From Thermodesulfobacteriota bacterium (GTDB lineage Bacteria > Desulfobacterota > DSM-4660 > Desulfatiglandales > Desulfatiglandaceae): 31,226 bases of DNA. A model generated the notes under the pieces. That model was given only the letters and a program-made list of their open reading frames with translations. It did not search any database and was not told where the DNA came from. Positions within the stretch are counted from its first letter, which is position 1. Every line of letters begins with the position of its first letter. A program made the translations under genes and the position numbers. Of the stretch, positions 14,868 to 22,862 are shown piece after piece. The stretch is from NCBI GenBank assembly GCA_028278625.1, contig JANQDY010000106.1, forward strand, positions 1 to 31,226. Reading direction: 5' to 3'.

Positions 14868-16592
14868 ATGACCGAAACCCAATCCAAGCATCTGAAAAAC
14901 AGGGCCATAGCCCTAAAAACCGCCGCTATTGTGGTCGGCATGAATATTTTCCTGACCGGTTTCAAATTCATCGTCTATGTCTTTTCGGACAGTCTGGCGG
15001 TGCTTGCGGAAGCCTGGCACAGCTTTACGGATATCGCCACAAGCGGCATGGTCTTTTTTGCATTGGAATTTACAAATCGGAGAAATAGAAAATTCTCTGA
15101 AAGTGGAGAAAGGGAAACACCCCCGACAGTCGGCAAACCGGAAATGATCGTCTCCATTTGTATTGGCGTTTTGCTTCTTACGGTAGCCTGCTTTCTTTTT
15201 AAGAAGTTAATGGGCTCTGAACTGATACCCGTACGAAATCCCTTGGCGTCCGGTATTATCTTCCTTGTTTTTGCCATTTTGTCTTATTTTGTGGGTACCT
15301 TTGAAACGCGGGTTGGAAAAAGGGAGGCATCGCTGGGACTGATTTCCGATGGAATGCATGCCAAAGCAGATATGATTGCCTCCTTGCTGACAGGGTTTTC
15401 CCTTATTGTCTACTCAATGGGTTTAAACATCGACAAGTGGATCGCCGGGATTATTGCAGTATTCATTTTGGCACTGGCCCTTGAGATATTTGCCAATGTA
15501 TACCGGGTGCATCGGGACAAAAACGGCGATTTGCTTTATACGTATCGCTTTTTTAACTCCGTTCCATATGTTTTCAGCATAAAGAACATGAAACAAATAC
15601 CGAGACAATTTCATACATTTCTGGCCAACCGTTTAGGGGACGGCAAGAAAACAACCCTATTGCATAGAAGCGTTCTATTGGCGCCATTGATCGGAATGGC
15701 ACTTTTTTATGGATCCACGGCCTGTTATACGGTCGCTGCCAATGAGACCGCCATTGTCGAGCGTTTCGGCAGACCGGTCAGCAAGGAGACCCCCGTCCCG
15801 CCCGGTTTTCACTTGAAGCTTCCCTGGCCCTTTGACAAGGTGATAAAAGTCCCATCATCCACCATCCATGAGTTAAACATAGGGAATATCAGCACAACAG
15901 ATAATCGTGGATTCATCTGGACCCTGAAGCACGGCACTGAGGAGGCCTTTTTAACAGGGGACAACAATTTCTTCTATCCCTATATTATTCTCCATTACTT
16001 GATTAGGGATCCATTCAAATACCTCTACAAAAACTCAGATCCTGAAAAACTGCTTAGTGAAATCGGACATAGAATTGCCGTCATTCTTTTTGCAAGGGAA
16101 TCTTTCTATGATATTGCGACCACTGACCGAGAGCTGCTTCAAAAAGAAATGACACGTGGCATCCAGGAATGCCTGGACAAACATCAAAGTGGTATCCAAC
16201 TGGTAAACGTCAATTTCAAGGATATTCACCCTCCGATTTCCATTGCCAGATCATTTGAAAATGTTATCGCCGGTTTTCAGGAAAAGCAGGAGTTGATAAA
16301 TAAGGCGATCGGATATGCGAACGGTGTCATTCCCGATTCCCGGGGAAAAGGGGAAAAGAACATCCAGGCTGCGGCAGGCGACACTGTTTTTCGCATTCGC
16401 GTGGCAGAAGGGGAGGCGAAAAGATTCAACCTGAGACTGCCGGCAACGGATTCGGAAAAAGAGATTACAATGACGCGCATTTATTGTGAAACCATGAAAG
16501 AGACACTAAAACACCTAACTAAGATCATTGTCGATCCACAGGTCGGCACCCCCGAAATCTGGATGAATTTTGAAAATCCCTACTTTGAGTGA
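14868..16592 (+). CDS. Fusion of a cation diffusion facilitator (zinc-type) with an HflK-like SPFH domain
   Basis: A 574-residue protein with two parts. Residues 1-215 form a six-helix CDF transporter domain with both metal-site motifs intact, HSFTD (H51/D55, helix 2) and HAKAD (H164/D168, helix 5), the His-x3-Asp pair of Zn/Cd/Co exporters. The usual CDF C-terminal cytosolic domain is missing. After a ~50-residue linker, a seventh helix (about 267-290) leads into an HflK-type SPFH domain (VAANETAIVERFGRPV, PPGFHLKLPWPFDKV, FLTGDNNF, LIRDPFKYLYK), which would lie in the periplasm as in HflK. The ATG at 14868 has AGGA eight bases upstream; an earlier TTG at 14829 lies in a weak promoter-like element. 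It is the first gene of an operon with HflC- and HflK-like proteins. Confidence 0.88.
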   Translation: MTETQSKHLKNRAIALKTAAIVVGMNIFLTGFKFIVYVFSDSLAVLAEAWHSFTDIATSGMVFFALEFTNRRNRKFSESGERETPPTVGKPEMIVSICIGVLLLTVACFLFKKLMGSELIPVRNPLASGIIFLVFAILSYFVGTFETRVGKREASLGLISDGMHAKADMIASLLTGFSLIVYSMGLNIDKWIAGIIAVFILALALEIFANVYRVHRDKNGDLLYTYRFFNSVPYVFSIKNMKQIPRQFHTFLANRLGDGKKTTLLHRSVLLAPLIGMALFYGSTACYTVAANETAIVERFGRPVSKETPVPPGFHLKLPWPFDKVIKVPSSTIHELNIGNISTTDNRGFIWTLKHGTEEAFLTGDNNFFYPYIILHYLIRDPFKYLYKNSDPEKLLSEIGHRIAVILFARESFYDIATTDRELLQKEMTRGIQECLDKHQSGIQLVNVNFKDIHPPISIARSFENVIAGFQEKQELINKAIGYANGVIPDSRGKGEKNIQAAAGDTVFRIRVAEGEAKRFNLRLPATDSEKEITMTRIYCETMKETLKHLTKIIVDPQVGTPEIWMNFENPYFE

Positions 16593-16645
16593 TCTGTCGG
16601 CATTATTTAAGACTGGTGAATAGCGCATGATGATGAGGTCCTAAG

Positions 16646-17530
16646 ATGAGATATTTTGTTTCCGGTATGTTGGCAATTGTTGTTCTGGCGTATTTGTGTT
16701 CCTATACGGTGTCGGAAAGAGAGTACGTCGTATTGACGCGATTTGGAAAACCTGTTGAAACGGTCAATTCGGCGGGGCTTCACCATAAACTCCCCGGTTT
16801 TATTGAAACCGTCAACAGAATTGAAAAGCGGACCCACATTTTTAATACCAGGCCGATTCAGCTTCTGCTTGGAGACAAGAATCCCATCGTGATAACCTGT
16901 TATATCTGCTGGCGTGTAAAAGATCCCCTGCTCTTTTTTCAATCACTTTTGGACAGTGAGATTGCCACCCAGAAACTCTCGGATATGGTGCATTCACAAA
17001 TGGGAAATGTGTTGGGAGAGTTTAGATTGAACAATATTATCAATACCAATCCTTCGGAAGTGAAATTAGATGAACTGGAGCAGCGGATATTGTCCAATAC
17101 CAACGCCAGTGCAAGTGAAAAATATGGGATAGAGGTCGTTCAAATAGGGGTTAGAAGACTTGCCTACCCCTCCGTGGTTGCGGATGCGGTTTATAACAGA
17201 ATGCGATCTGAACGGGAAAAGGAGGCAAGGAAGTTTCGTGCTGAAGGAAAGGAAGAGGCGACGAAGATCAGGGCAAAGGCGGATCGAGAGGCCAAGGAGA
17301 TTCTTGCTGAAGCATTAAAGCAATCAGAAATTCTCAAAGGGGAAGGTGATCACCGGGCCCTGAAAATATATTCGGAGGTATATCAAAAGGATAAGGAATT
17401 CTTTGAATTCTTGAAATCCATGGAAGTTTACAAAGATATTCTTAAGGATAAGAGTACCATTGTGCTGTCCACGGATTCAGATATCTTCAAATACTTGAAT
17501 CACTCCCGAGGAACCGCTGAGAATGACTGA
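16646..17530 (+). CDS. HflC-like SPFH/Band 7 protein
   Basis: A 294-residue protein with one N-terminal helix (MRYFVSGMLAIVVLAYLCSY) and a periplasmic SPFH domain. Family marks are SEREYVVLTRFGKPV, the AGLHHKLPGFIETV turn, and VVQIGVRRLAYPSVVADAVYNRM followed by a charged coiled coil (about 190-245, repeats of EARKFRAEGKEEATKIRAKA). The order and length match HflC, which with HflK forms a cage around the FtsH protease. No ftsH is in the window. GAGG lies seven bases before the ATG, and the stop overlaps the next gene by 8 nt. Its partner here may be the CDF-HflK fusion as well as, or instead of, FtsH. Confidence 0.9.
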   Translation: MRYFVSGMLAIVVLAYLCSYTVSEREYVVLTRFGKPVETVNSAGLHHKLPGFIETVNRIEKRTHIFNTRPIQLLLGDKNPIVITCYICWRVKDPLLFFQSLLDSEIATQKLSDMVHSQMGNVLGEFRLNNIINTNPSEVKLDELEQRILSNTNASASEKYGIEVVQIGVRRLAYPSVVADAVYNRMRSEREKEARKFRAEGKEEATKIRAKADREAKEILAEALKQSEILKGEGDHRALKIYSEVYQKDKEFFEFLKSMEVYKDILKDKSTIVLSTDSDIFKYLNHSRGTAEND

Positions 17531-18524
17531 AAAGAAAGAGCATTTTCTTAAAAAGACGTTCAATTATGCCTTAAAGCATTCCGTTCTGTTTTTCCGGTTT
17601 GTTCTGGTCTGTTTAATTGTTTTATATCTGCTTTCAGGTGTTTTTTCCATTTCATCGAATGAAATCGGTGTACATCAAAGGTTCGGGCGAATTATCAATG
17701 ATAAAGTTCAGCCTGGTATCCATTACAAGCTGCCATGGCCTGTTGATAAAATCATCAAAATACCTGTTCGTGAAGTAAAACGCATGGTTATCGACGATTT
17801 TTCTATCTCATTTGACCGTGAATTGTTTCCCAAAAGCTCGGCGATAAATTTTAGATATATGACGGGCCTTGACTCTTATTGTATTACAGGGGATAATAAT
17901 CTGGCAACAATCAGGTGTGTTATTCAGTACACCATTTCAAATCCATATGAATATCTGTTCTGTATCAAAGATCCCGATATTATGCTGAGAAGCCTTGCCT
18001 GCAAGACAATTATTCACAGCATGGCCAGAATGCCGATTGATGATATTTTGACAAAAGGAAAGCAGTCCATGGCGAGCTATATTATGTTTGAGCTGCAGAG
18101 AAGGCTCGATAGATTGAAAACGGGAATCAATATTTCCTTTGTGGAGATTAATAATATCAGTCCTCCTGTACGGGTAGAGAGATATTTTTCAGATGTTATA
18201 AAGGCTTCCATTGACCGTGAGAAAAATATCAATGAAGCCGAATCTTACAGAAATGAAATTCTCCCTGAAGCCAAGGCGGAAGCCATGGAAAGAATCGAAA
18301 AAGCCAAAAGCTATAAAAAAGAAGTTATCCTTATGGCGGAAGGAAGAACAGAGCGATTCAACAAGCTTCTTGAACGCGCCGGAGAAAGAGGAAGTTCCGC
18401 CAGGGAATATCTATATATCGAATCCATGAAAGAAACCATGGAAAATGTCGGCAGCAAGCATATCATCGGCAATAACGGTGACGGAAAACCGGCCGTGAAG
18501 ATAAAAATTAAGGAAAAACAGTAA
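17523..18524 (+). CDS. HflK-like SPFH/Band 7 protein
   Basis: A 333-residue protein with a cytoplasmic N-terminus, one helix (about 20-42) and an HflK-type SPFH domain: SSNEIGVHQRFGRI, QPGIHYKLPWPVDKIIKIP, CITGDNNLATIRCVIQY and NPYEYLF. A long helical region follows (about 225-300, NEAESYRNEILPEAKAEA). The same motif set occurs in the SPFH half of the fusion two genes upstream, so the operon encodes two HflK-type and one HflC-type domains. It lacks the Gly-rich N-terminal tail common in HflK. It overlaps the hflC-like gene by 8 nt and ends 12 bp from the convergent feoB. Confidence 0.9.
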   Translation: MTEKKEHFLKKTFNYALKHSVLFFRFVLVCLIVLYLLSGVFSISSNEIGVHQRFGRIINDKVQPGIHYKLPWPVDKIIKIPVREVKRMVIDDFSISFDRELFPKSSAINFRYMTGLDSYCITGDNNLATIRCVIQYTISNPYEYLFCIKDPDIMLRSLACKTIIHSMARMPIDDILTKGKQSMASYIMFELQRRLDRLKTGINISFVEINNISPPVRVERYFSDVIKASIDREKNINEAESYRNEILPEAKAEAMERIEKAKSYKKEVILMAEGRTERFNKLLERAGERGSSAREYLYIESMKETMENVGSKHIIGNNGDGKPAVKIKIKEKQ

Positions 18525-18536
18525 ACATTAATTTCG

Positions 18537-20732
18537 CTATTGGAAAAACCGCATCCCCACCTGGTATACAATGACCGACAGAACGAAGGCAAAGGCCATG
18601 GACCCGAAAATGGAAAAAAGCGCCCATTTAACCCCCGCTTCCCGAATGATCATGACCACGGTCACCATGCAGGGAGCGTAGAGCAGCATGAACAGCATGA
18701 TGGCAATGACCGCCGGCATGGTCCATTCGGGATCGGCGGCGATTCGCTCGCCCAGGCTCTGGGCTTCTTCCGTATCCACATCACCCATGGAGTAGGCCGT
18801 GGAAAGGGTGGAGACAAACACTTCCTTGGCCGAAAAGCCGCCGATCAGGGCGATATTGGCCTGCCAGGGAAAGCCTGCGTATTTTGTAACGGATTCCACG
18901 GCGTCTCCCAGACGCCCGGCGATGGAGTATCGCAGGGCCGCTTCGCCCTGGTCATTGGCAATGGCCGAAAAGCGCTTCTGAAGCGCTTCTTCTTTCTGGC
19001 CGGCGGAGAGCTTCTTCTGCCGGGCCTGGTTTTCCACTTCCGTCTGGGCGGTCTTTCGAAGGGATTCGAAATGCCCAACCCGTTCCGCCGGCAGTTGCGG
19101 AAAGGTCATGAGCAACCACATGAGGATTGAAATCCCCAGGATCACGGTTCCGGCTTTCTTGATGTACTGCCATACCCGGTCCCAGGTGTGAACGGCAACA
19201 CTGCGCACCGTGGGCAGGCGGTAGGGGGGCAGCTCCATGACAAAGGGCGTGGATGGCCCGCGAACGACCGTGCTTCTGAGGATTCTCGAGACCACCAGCA
19301 CGAAGAACCAGAACCCTATTACCACCGCGAACATGGCTGTGGTGGGATGCGTGGGAAAAAAGGCGGCAATGAGCATCACATAGGCGGTTGTTTTGGCACC
19401 ACACACCGTGAATGGGGCCGTAAAAATGGTTGCCAGCCGTTCCCGGGGGCTTCTGAGGGTCCTGGCGGACATGACGCCGGGGACCGCGCACCCTCCCGGC
19501 AGGCCGCCCGAGATGATCAATGGCATGACGGATGCACCGTGGAGGCCGAAAACCTTGAACACCTTGTCCATCATGTAGGCCACCCGGGCCATGTAGCCCA
19601 GGTCTTCCAGAAACACCAGCAAGGCAAACATGATCAGAATGAGCGGCGCAAAGCTCATGACCGCCCCCACGCCGTCGATAATGCCGGATACCACAAGGGA
19701 CTGCACCATCCCTTGGGGAATGAAGCGCGTTCCCAAATCCCCCAGAAGGCCGAATCCATCCTCCACCCACCCTTGCGGATAGGCGCCGATATTAAAGGTG
19801 ATGTAGAACAATGCCAGCAGAATGGCGATCATTACGAGGGGTCCCATGATCACATGGGTCAGTACCCGGTCCACCCGGTCCGACGCATCCAGGGAAATTT
19901 CGTCCGCCCTCGATACAACGCCCTGATTCAAGATTGAATTGATGAAGGCATACCGGTAATCGGCGATGATGGCCTCCGGATAGGTCTCCTTTTCCTTTTC
20001 CAGACGTTCGGTTACCTGGTCCACATAGGCTTCCAATTCCCCGCCAAGGGGGCCGGCCTTCTTTCCCGCTTTGAGGATTTCCTCATCCTTTTCAAGGTAT
20101 TTCACGGCCAGCCACCGGGCATTGTACCGGTCGGTCATGAATTCTGCCTCTTCAATCCGCCCGGTCAATTCCGCTATGGCCGGGTCCAGGTCCGGCCCGT
20201 AGGAGATCCGGAGGGGCGCCCACTTCCCCTTTGTTTTTTCCGCAACGGCCTTCACCGCCTGCATCAGCTGCTTTTTGCCCTCGCCGATGCGCGCCACGCA
20301 CTCCACCACAGGAATCTTCAGCAGTTTTGACAGTTTTTCCGTGTCGATCTTTATGCCCTTTTTGCGGACCTGATCCATCATGTTCAACCCCAGGACCAGG
20401 GGCACGCCGATTTCGATGAGCTGGACCGCCAGGTAGAGGCTTCGTTCAAGGGCCGTGGCATCCATCATGTTGATGGCCACGTCCGGACGTTCATCCACGA
20501 TGACGTCGCGCGCCACCACTTCTTCCATGGAATAGGCGGAGAGGGAATAGGTGCCCGGCAAATCCACAAGGTTGAACCGGGTATTCCCAATGAGATAGGC
20601 GCCTTCTAAGCGATCCACCGTGATGCCGGGATAGTTGCCCACACGGGCCGTGGAGCCGGTAATGGCGTTGAACATGGTGCTCTTTCCGCAATTGGGCTGA
20701 CCCGATACGGCCACTCGAATGGTTTCGCTCAT
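18537..20732 (-). CDS. feoB: Ferrous iron transporter FeoB
   Basis: A 731-residue protein with an N-terminal G domain and a polytopic membrane domain. G motifs: G1 GQPNCGKST (residues 11-18), G2 Thr in NYPGITVD, G3 DLPG (57-60), G4 NMMD (117-120). The membrane core has the two Gate regions, including GGLPGGCAVPGVMSARTL and GGFSAKEVFVSTLSTAY. An Arg/Lys/Glu-rich soluble insertion (about 555-605) precedes the last helices. It imports Fe2+ across the inner membrane with FeoA. It starts 4 bp after the feoA stop. The last 58 coding nt are duplicated in degenerate form at 14730-14787. Confidence 0.96.
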   Translation of the reverse strand: MSETIRVAVSGQPNCGKSTMFNAITGSTARVGNYPGITVDRLEGAYLIGNTRFNLVDLPGTYSLSAYSMEEVVARDVIVDERPDVAINMMDATALERSLYLAVQLIEIGVPLVLGLNMMDQVRKKGIKIDTEKLSKLLKIPVVECVARIGEGKKQLMQAVKAVAEKTKGKWAPLRISYGPDLDPAIAELTGRIEEAEFMTDRYNARWLAVKYLEKDEEILKAGKKAGPLGGELEAYVDQVTERLEKEKETYPEAIIADYRYAFINSILNQGVVSRADEISLDASDRVDRVLTHVIMGPLVMIAILLALFYITFNIGAYPQGWVEDGFGLLGDLGTRFIPQGMVQSLVVSGIIDGVGAVMSFAPLILIMFALLVFLEDLGYMARVAYMMDKVFKVFGLHGASVMPLIISGGLPGGCAVPGVMSARTLRSPRERLATIFTAPFTVCGAKTTAYVMLIAAFFPTHPTTAMFAVVIGFWFFVLVVSRILRSTVVRGPSTPFVMELPPYRLPTVRSVAVHTWDRVWQYIKKAGTVILGISILMWLLMTFPQLPAERVGHFESLRKTAQTEVENQARQKKLSAGQKEEALQKRFSAIANDQGEAALRYSIAGRLGDAVESVTKYAGFPWQANIALIGGFSAKEVFVSTLSTAYSMGDVDTEEAQSLGERIAADPEWTMPAVIAIMLFMLLYAPCMVTVVMIIREAGVKWALFSIFGSMAFAFVLSVIVYQVGMRFFQ

Positions 20733-20736
20733 TCGC

Positions 20737-20970
20737 TTATTCCTCCGTTTCGCAACTGATGTAGTCGGCTTCGCTGTTTCTGAGGGTCAGAGTAAATCCT
20801 TTCATGCGCAATGCCACGGGATCGCGCAATGGCGCGCGCCCCACGATGGCAAACTCCGTTCCCGGAACCAACCCCATGTCCCGAATGCGCCGCCCGATTT
20901 CACCGTGTGCCTTTACCGCGCAAATGCGACCCTTCTGCTGTTTTCTCATTTTTCTCATGGAAATGGGCAT
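20737..20970 (-). CDS. feoA: FeoA family protein
   Basis: A 77-residue SH3-like protein that assists FeoB. GEIGRRIRDMGLVPGTEFAIV is the family signature, followed by the hydrophobic strand pair PVALRMKGFTLTLRNSEADYI. The ATG at 20970 has an AGGAGG site seven bases upstream. The N-terminus (MPISMRKMRKQQKG) is unusually basic for FeoA. It is the first gene of the feoAB operon, directly behind a near-consensus promoter. Confidence 0.92.
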   Translation of the reverse strand: MPISMRKMRKQQKGRICAVKAHGEIGRRIRDMGLVPGTEFAIVGRAPLRDPVALRMKGFTLTLRNSEADYISCETEE

Positions 20971-21007
20971 GCTCTATCCTCCTGAAGTGCTCATTTAGAA
21001 TTCTATC

Positions 21008-21036
21008 ATTCTAGGGCTCTAACCCAATTGTGTCAA
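21008..21036 (-). promoter_or_regulatory. sigma70-type promoter of feoAB with an overlapping dyad
   Basis: The minus strand has a perfect -35 TTGACA (21031-21036), a 17-nt spacer and -10 TAGAAT (21008-21013). Just downstream, around the expected start site (21000-21009), lies the palindrome TAGAATTCTA within AT-rich repeats, in a good place for a metal-responsive repressor such as Fur. It does not match the Fur consensus well enough to name the regulator. Confidence 0.7.
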
Positions 21037-21174
21037 CAAAAATTAATTAGGCAGTCAAAACTATTGTAGAGGTTAAAAATTTGAATGGTATTTTGATGAC
21101 GGTTCTGGTATATGCCTTGAAAAACATTCCGGTATCGCGGATCAAGCGGCTTTTCTGATAGAGAGGTGACATTT

Positions 21175-21753
21175 ATGTTGAAGACGGGCGTCATTATCGG
21201 TGCGCATCGCGAGGAGCTTCATTTCGGCGAAAAAACCGTCAAGGGCCTTCCCAAAGACTTGGAGATTATTCGCATTGAGCGCGGCATTTCAAACCAACGC
21301 GAGCCCGATCAGCCCCGTTCCAGGCGAAAGACAGACCTGTACGAACTCTACGAAGGCATTGACCGAAAAGCCCGCGACAGATTCCAACTATTGCTTGATC
21401 TTCATTACGGGTGCTGTGAAGAAGGGTGGGGCGCGGATGTTTTTTCAGTGGAAGCGAAATTCTTAAATGCCATGGAGGATGCATTGAAAAAGCCATCCCG
21501 AAAAACATTTCCTTTGCCGAAGGAAGTCCGTCTGATCAGGGTCATACCGAATGCGCAATCCAAGCGCCAGGCCTTTGATGACCGCTTTCCCGTCTGCCTC
21601 TCTTTTTTACCTGAGGGAATTTTGAGCGGCCGCCATTACCATTACGTGGGGCTGGAATTCTACCTGACTTCGAAAAAGGGCCGCCGGTCCGAGCACCGGC
21701 TGTCACGGCGACTCATTCAGGGCGTTCAGGCGTGCGCCGGACAATATCTGTAA
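21175..21753 (+). CDS. Unknown protein, possibly M14/AstE-like zinc hydrolase
   Basis: A 192-residue cytosolic protein from the ATG at 21175 (GAGAGG eight bases upstream). No close family is recognised. The start VIIGAHREELHFGE has a His-x2-Glu (H11, E14) after a hydrophobic strand, and LLLDLHYG gives a later histidine (H77). This order is that of the zinc ligands in M14 carboxypeptidases and succinylglutamate desuccinylase/aspartoacylase. An N-formylglutamate-amidohydrolase-like fold is an alternative. A Cys-Cys pair follows at 80-81. It is divergent from feoAB and convergent with the small-protein operon. The function is inferred and unproven. Confidence 0.55.
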   Translation: MLKTGVIIGAHREELHFGEKTVKGLPKDLEIIRIERGISNQREPDQPRSRRKTDLYELYEGIDRKARDRFQLLLDLHYGCCEEGWGADVFSVEAKFLNAMEDALKKPSRKTFPLPKEVRLIRVIPNAQSKRQAFDDRFPVCLSFLPEGILSGRHYHYVGLEFYLTSKKGRRSEHRLSRRLIQGVQACAGQYL

Positions 21754-21786
21754 AAAAAAAGGGTGACCGAAAGATGACGAAAACCG

Positions 21787-22176
21787 CTAGCCGGAAATGA
21801 AAGGTTCTAATTCTTCAAAGGGTCTCTCATCCCGAAACACCAGGCAGCCCCGACGAACGTCATTCATAACCATGTCTGAAGAAAACAGCGTTACCACCTG
21901 CTGTTGAATGCACAGGATGTAGTAGACCATTTTAAAGAGCTCCACCCGGTAGAGGGTTTTCGGTTTGGGTTTGCCCCTGTAGCTGTCCGATTCGAGATAG
22001 ACCGGTTTGCCGTCATCTTTCACCTGATTGAGGGCCTGGGCGATAACCCGCTTGATATCTTTTGAATTGCGGCGTTTTCGCCTGACCGCGGGATCGCGCA
22101 CCCGTTCCTTATAGGAGTTGATGGTGTGGGCTCCGATTCCCCAATCGCTCATGACGCGTTTTCCGTTTTTGGCCAT
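21787..22176 (-). CDS. Hypothetical protein
   Basis: A 129-residue basic protein with an AAGGAG site six bases before its ATG. The N-terminal half is Lys/Arg-rich (YKERVRDPAVRRKRRNSKDIKRV), and the C-terminal half is hydrophobic/mixed (LYRVELFKMVYYILCIQQQVVTLFSSDMV). No domain is recognised; a small nucleic-acid-binding protein is possible. It is the last gene of the flavodoxin-led minus-strand cluster, 34 bp after a STAS-like gene. Confidence 0.6.
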   Translation of the reverse strand: MAKNGKRVMSDWGIGAHTINSYKERVRDPAVRRKRRNSKDIKRVIAQALNQVKDDGKPVYLESDSYRGKPKPKTLYRVELFKMVYYILCIQQQVVTLFSSDMVMNDVRRGCLVFRDERPFEELEPFISG

Positions 22177-22210
22177 TGCACGCTCCTTTGTTTTTCCTCA
22201 TCCCATGGGC

Positions 22211-22606
22211 TCACTCAAACCGCGGTTTTTCGCTTCCAGGTGCTTTCTGTTTTCCGGCGCACAGGACCGGCCAGAATGATCCGCGGCGACGAATTTTTCT
22301 GGTTCGTTCCGGATTGCAGATCAGCACCCGTGAACCATCCGGCCCGATTTGAAAGCCCTTTTCCCCCTTCAGGTACAACCGGTCAAGGGGCACGATGCTG
22401 GATGTCATCAAGTTCTTGAAAAGACCGGTCCCTGAGGGCGAAATCTCTTTAAGACCGGCAGTATCGACGAATATCCGCCCAAAACCCCGGTAGTGTTGCT
22501 TGATGGTTTTGATCAAGATCCAGGCGGACATTTGCGTAAATGAGCCTTCCGGGTTGAGGTGCAGGTTGCCCGCACTGTAACGATAAGCGATTCTAAATCC
22601 TGACAT
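22211..22606 (-). CDS. STAS-like domain protein
   Basis: A 131-residue protein from the ATG at 22606 (AAGGAG eleven bases upstream). The frame is open to 22693 but would then overlap the small gene before it. The pattern NLHLNPEGSFTQMSAWILIKTI, FGRIFVDTAGLKEISPSG and LFKNLM matches the beta-strand/helix layout of STAS anti-anti-sigma folds, including the Asp-Thr-x-x-Leu strand end, though the usual phosphorylatable Asp-Ser pair is not clear. The last ~30 residues are basic and unstructured. It sits in a cluster with a flavodoxin and a 56-residue CGKCC protein. Confidence 0.55.
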   Translation of the reverse strand: MSGFRIAYRYSAGNLHLNPEGSFTQMSAWILIKTIKQHYRGFGRIFVDTAGLKEISPSGTGLFKNLMTSSIVPLDRLYLKGEKGFQIGPDGSRVLICNPERTRKIRRRGSFWPVLCAGKQKAPGSEKPRFE

Positions 22607-22676
22607 TATGGTACAGTCTCCTTGCTGGATAAGGGCGCAGAGGGTCGTCTGAATGAACGGGCGCTCAAGGGAGGCG

Positions 22677-22847
22677 TCAATCCAGCCGGACAATCTTCAC
22701 CCTGCGCCCGACCCAAGCGACGGGAAGGTAAACCCTGCCGCTGGGACAACATTTCCCACAGGACTTGACCTCTTTTTCAATGACCTCTTCACCGTGAAGC
22801 TCGAGTTTGGTCAGCCCTGTTTTTCCAGGCAGTTTGTCGGTGTGCAT
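22677..22847 (-). CDS. Small CGKCC protein resembling DUF2080 (transposon-associated) family
   Basis: A 56-residue frame starting at the ATG at 22847 and ending with TGA at 22677-22679. It reads LELHGEEVIEKEVKSCGKCC, then PSGRVYLPVAWVGRRVKIV. The pattern of Glu-Lys-x-Val-Lys, a Gly-x-x-x-x-Gly-Arg-Val-Tyr-x-Pro strand, and Trp-x-Gly-x-x-Val-x-Val is that of DUF2080 proteins, AbrB-like small proteins often found near transposases. The SCGKCCPSG insertion could bind a metal. No strong ribosome site is visible. It begins 15 bp after the flavodoxin stop, so translation by coupling is likely. Confidence 0.65.
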   Translation of the reverse strand: MHTDKLPGKTGLTKLELHGEEVIEKEVKSCGKCCPSGRVYLPVAWVGRRVKIVRLD

Positions 22848-22862
22848 TGCGATTCACGGTGC

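Noticed and set aside
22607..22693. Upstream extension of the STAS-like protein
   Set aside because: It overlaps the 56-residue CGKCC frame and has no ribosome site; the ATG at 22606 follows AAGGAG.
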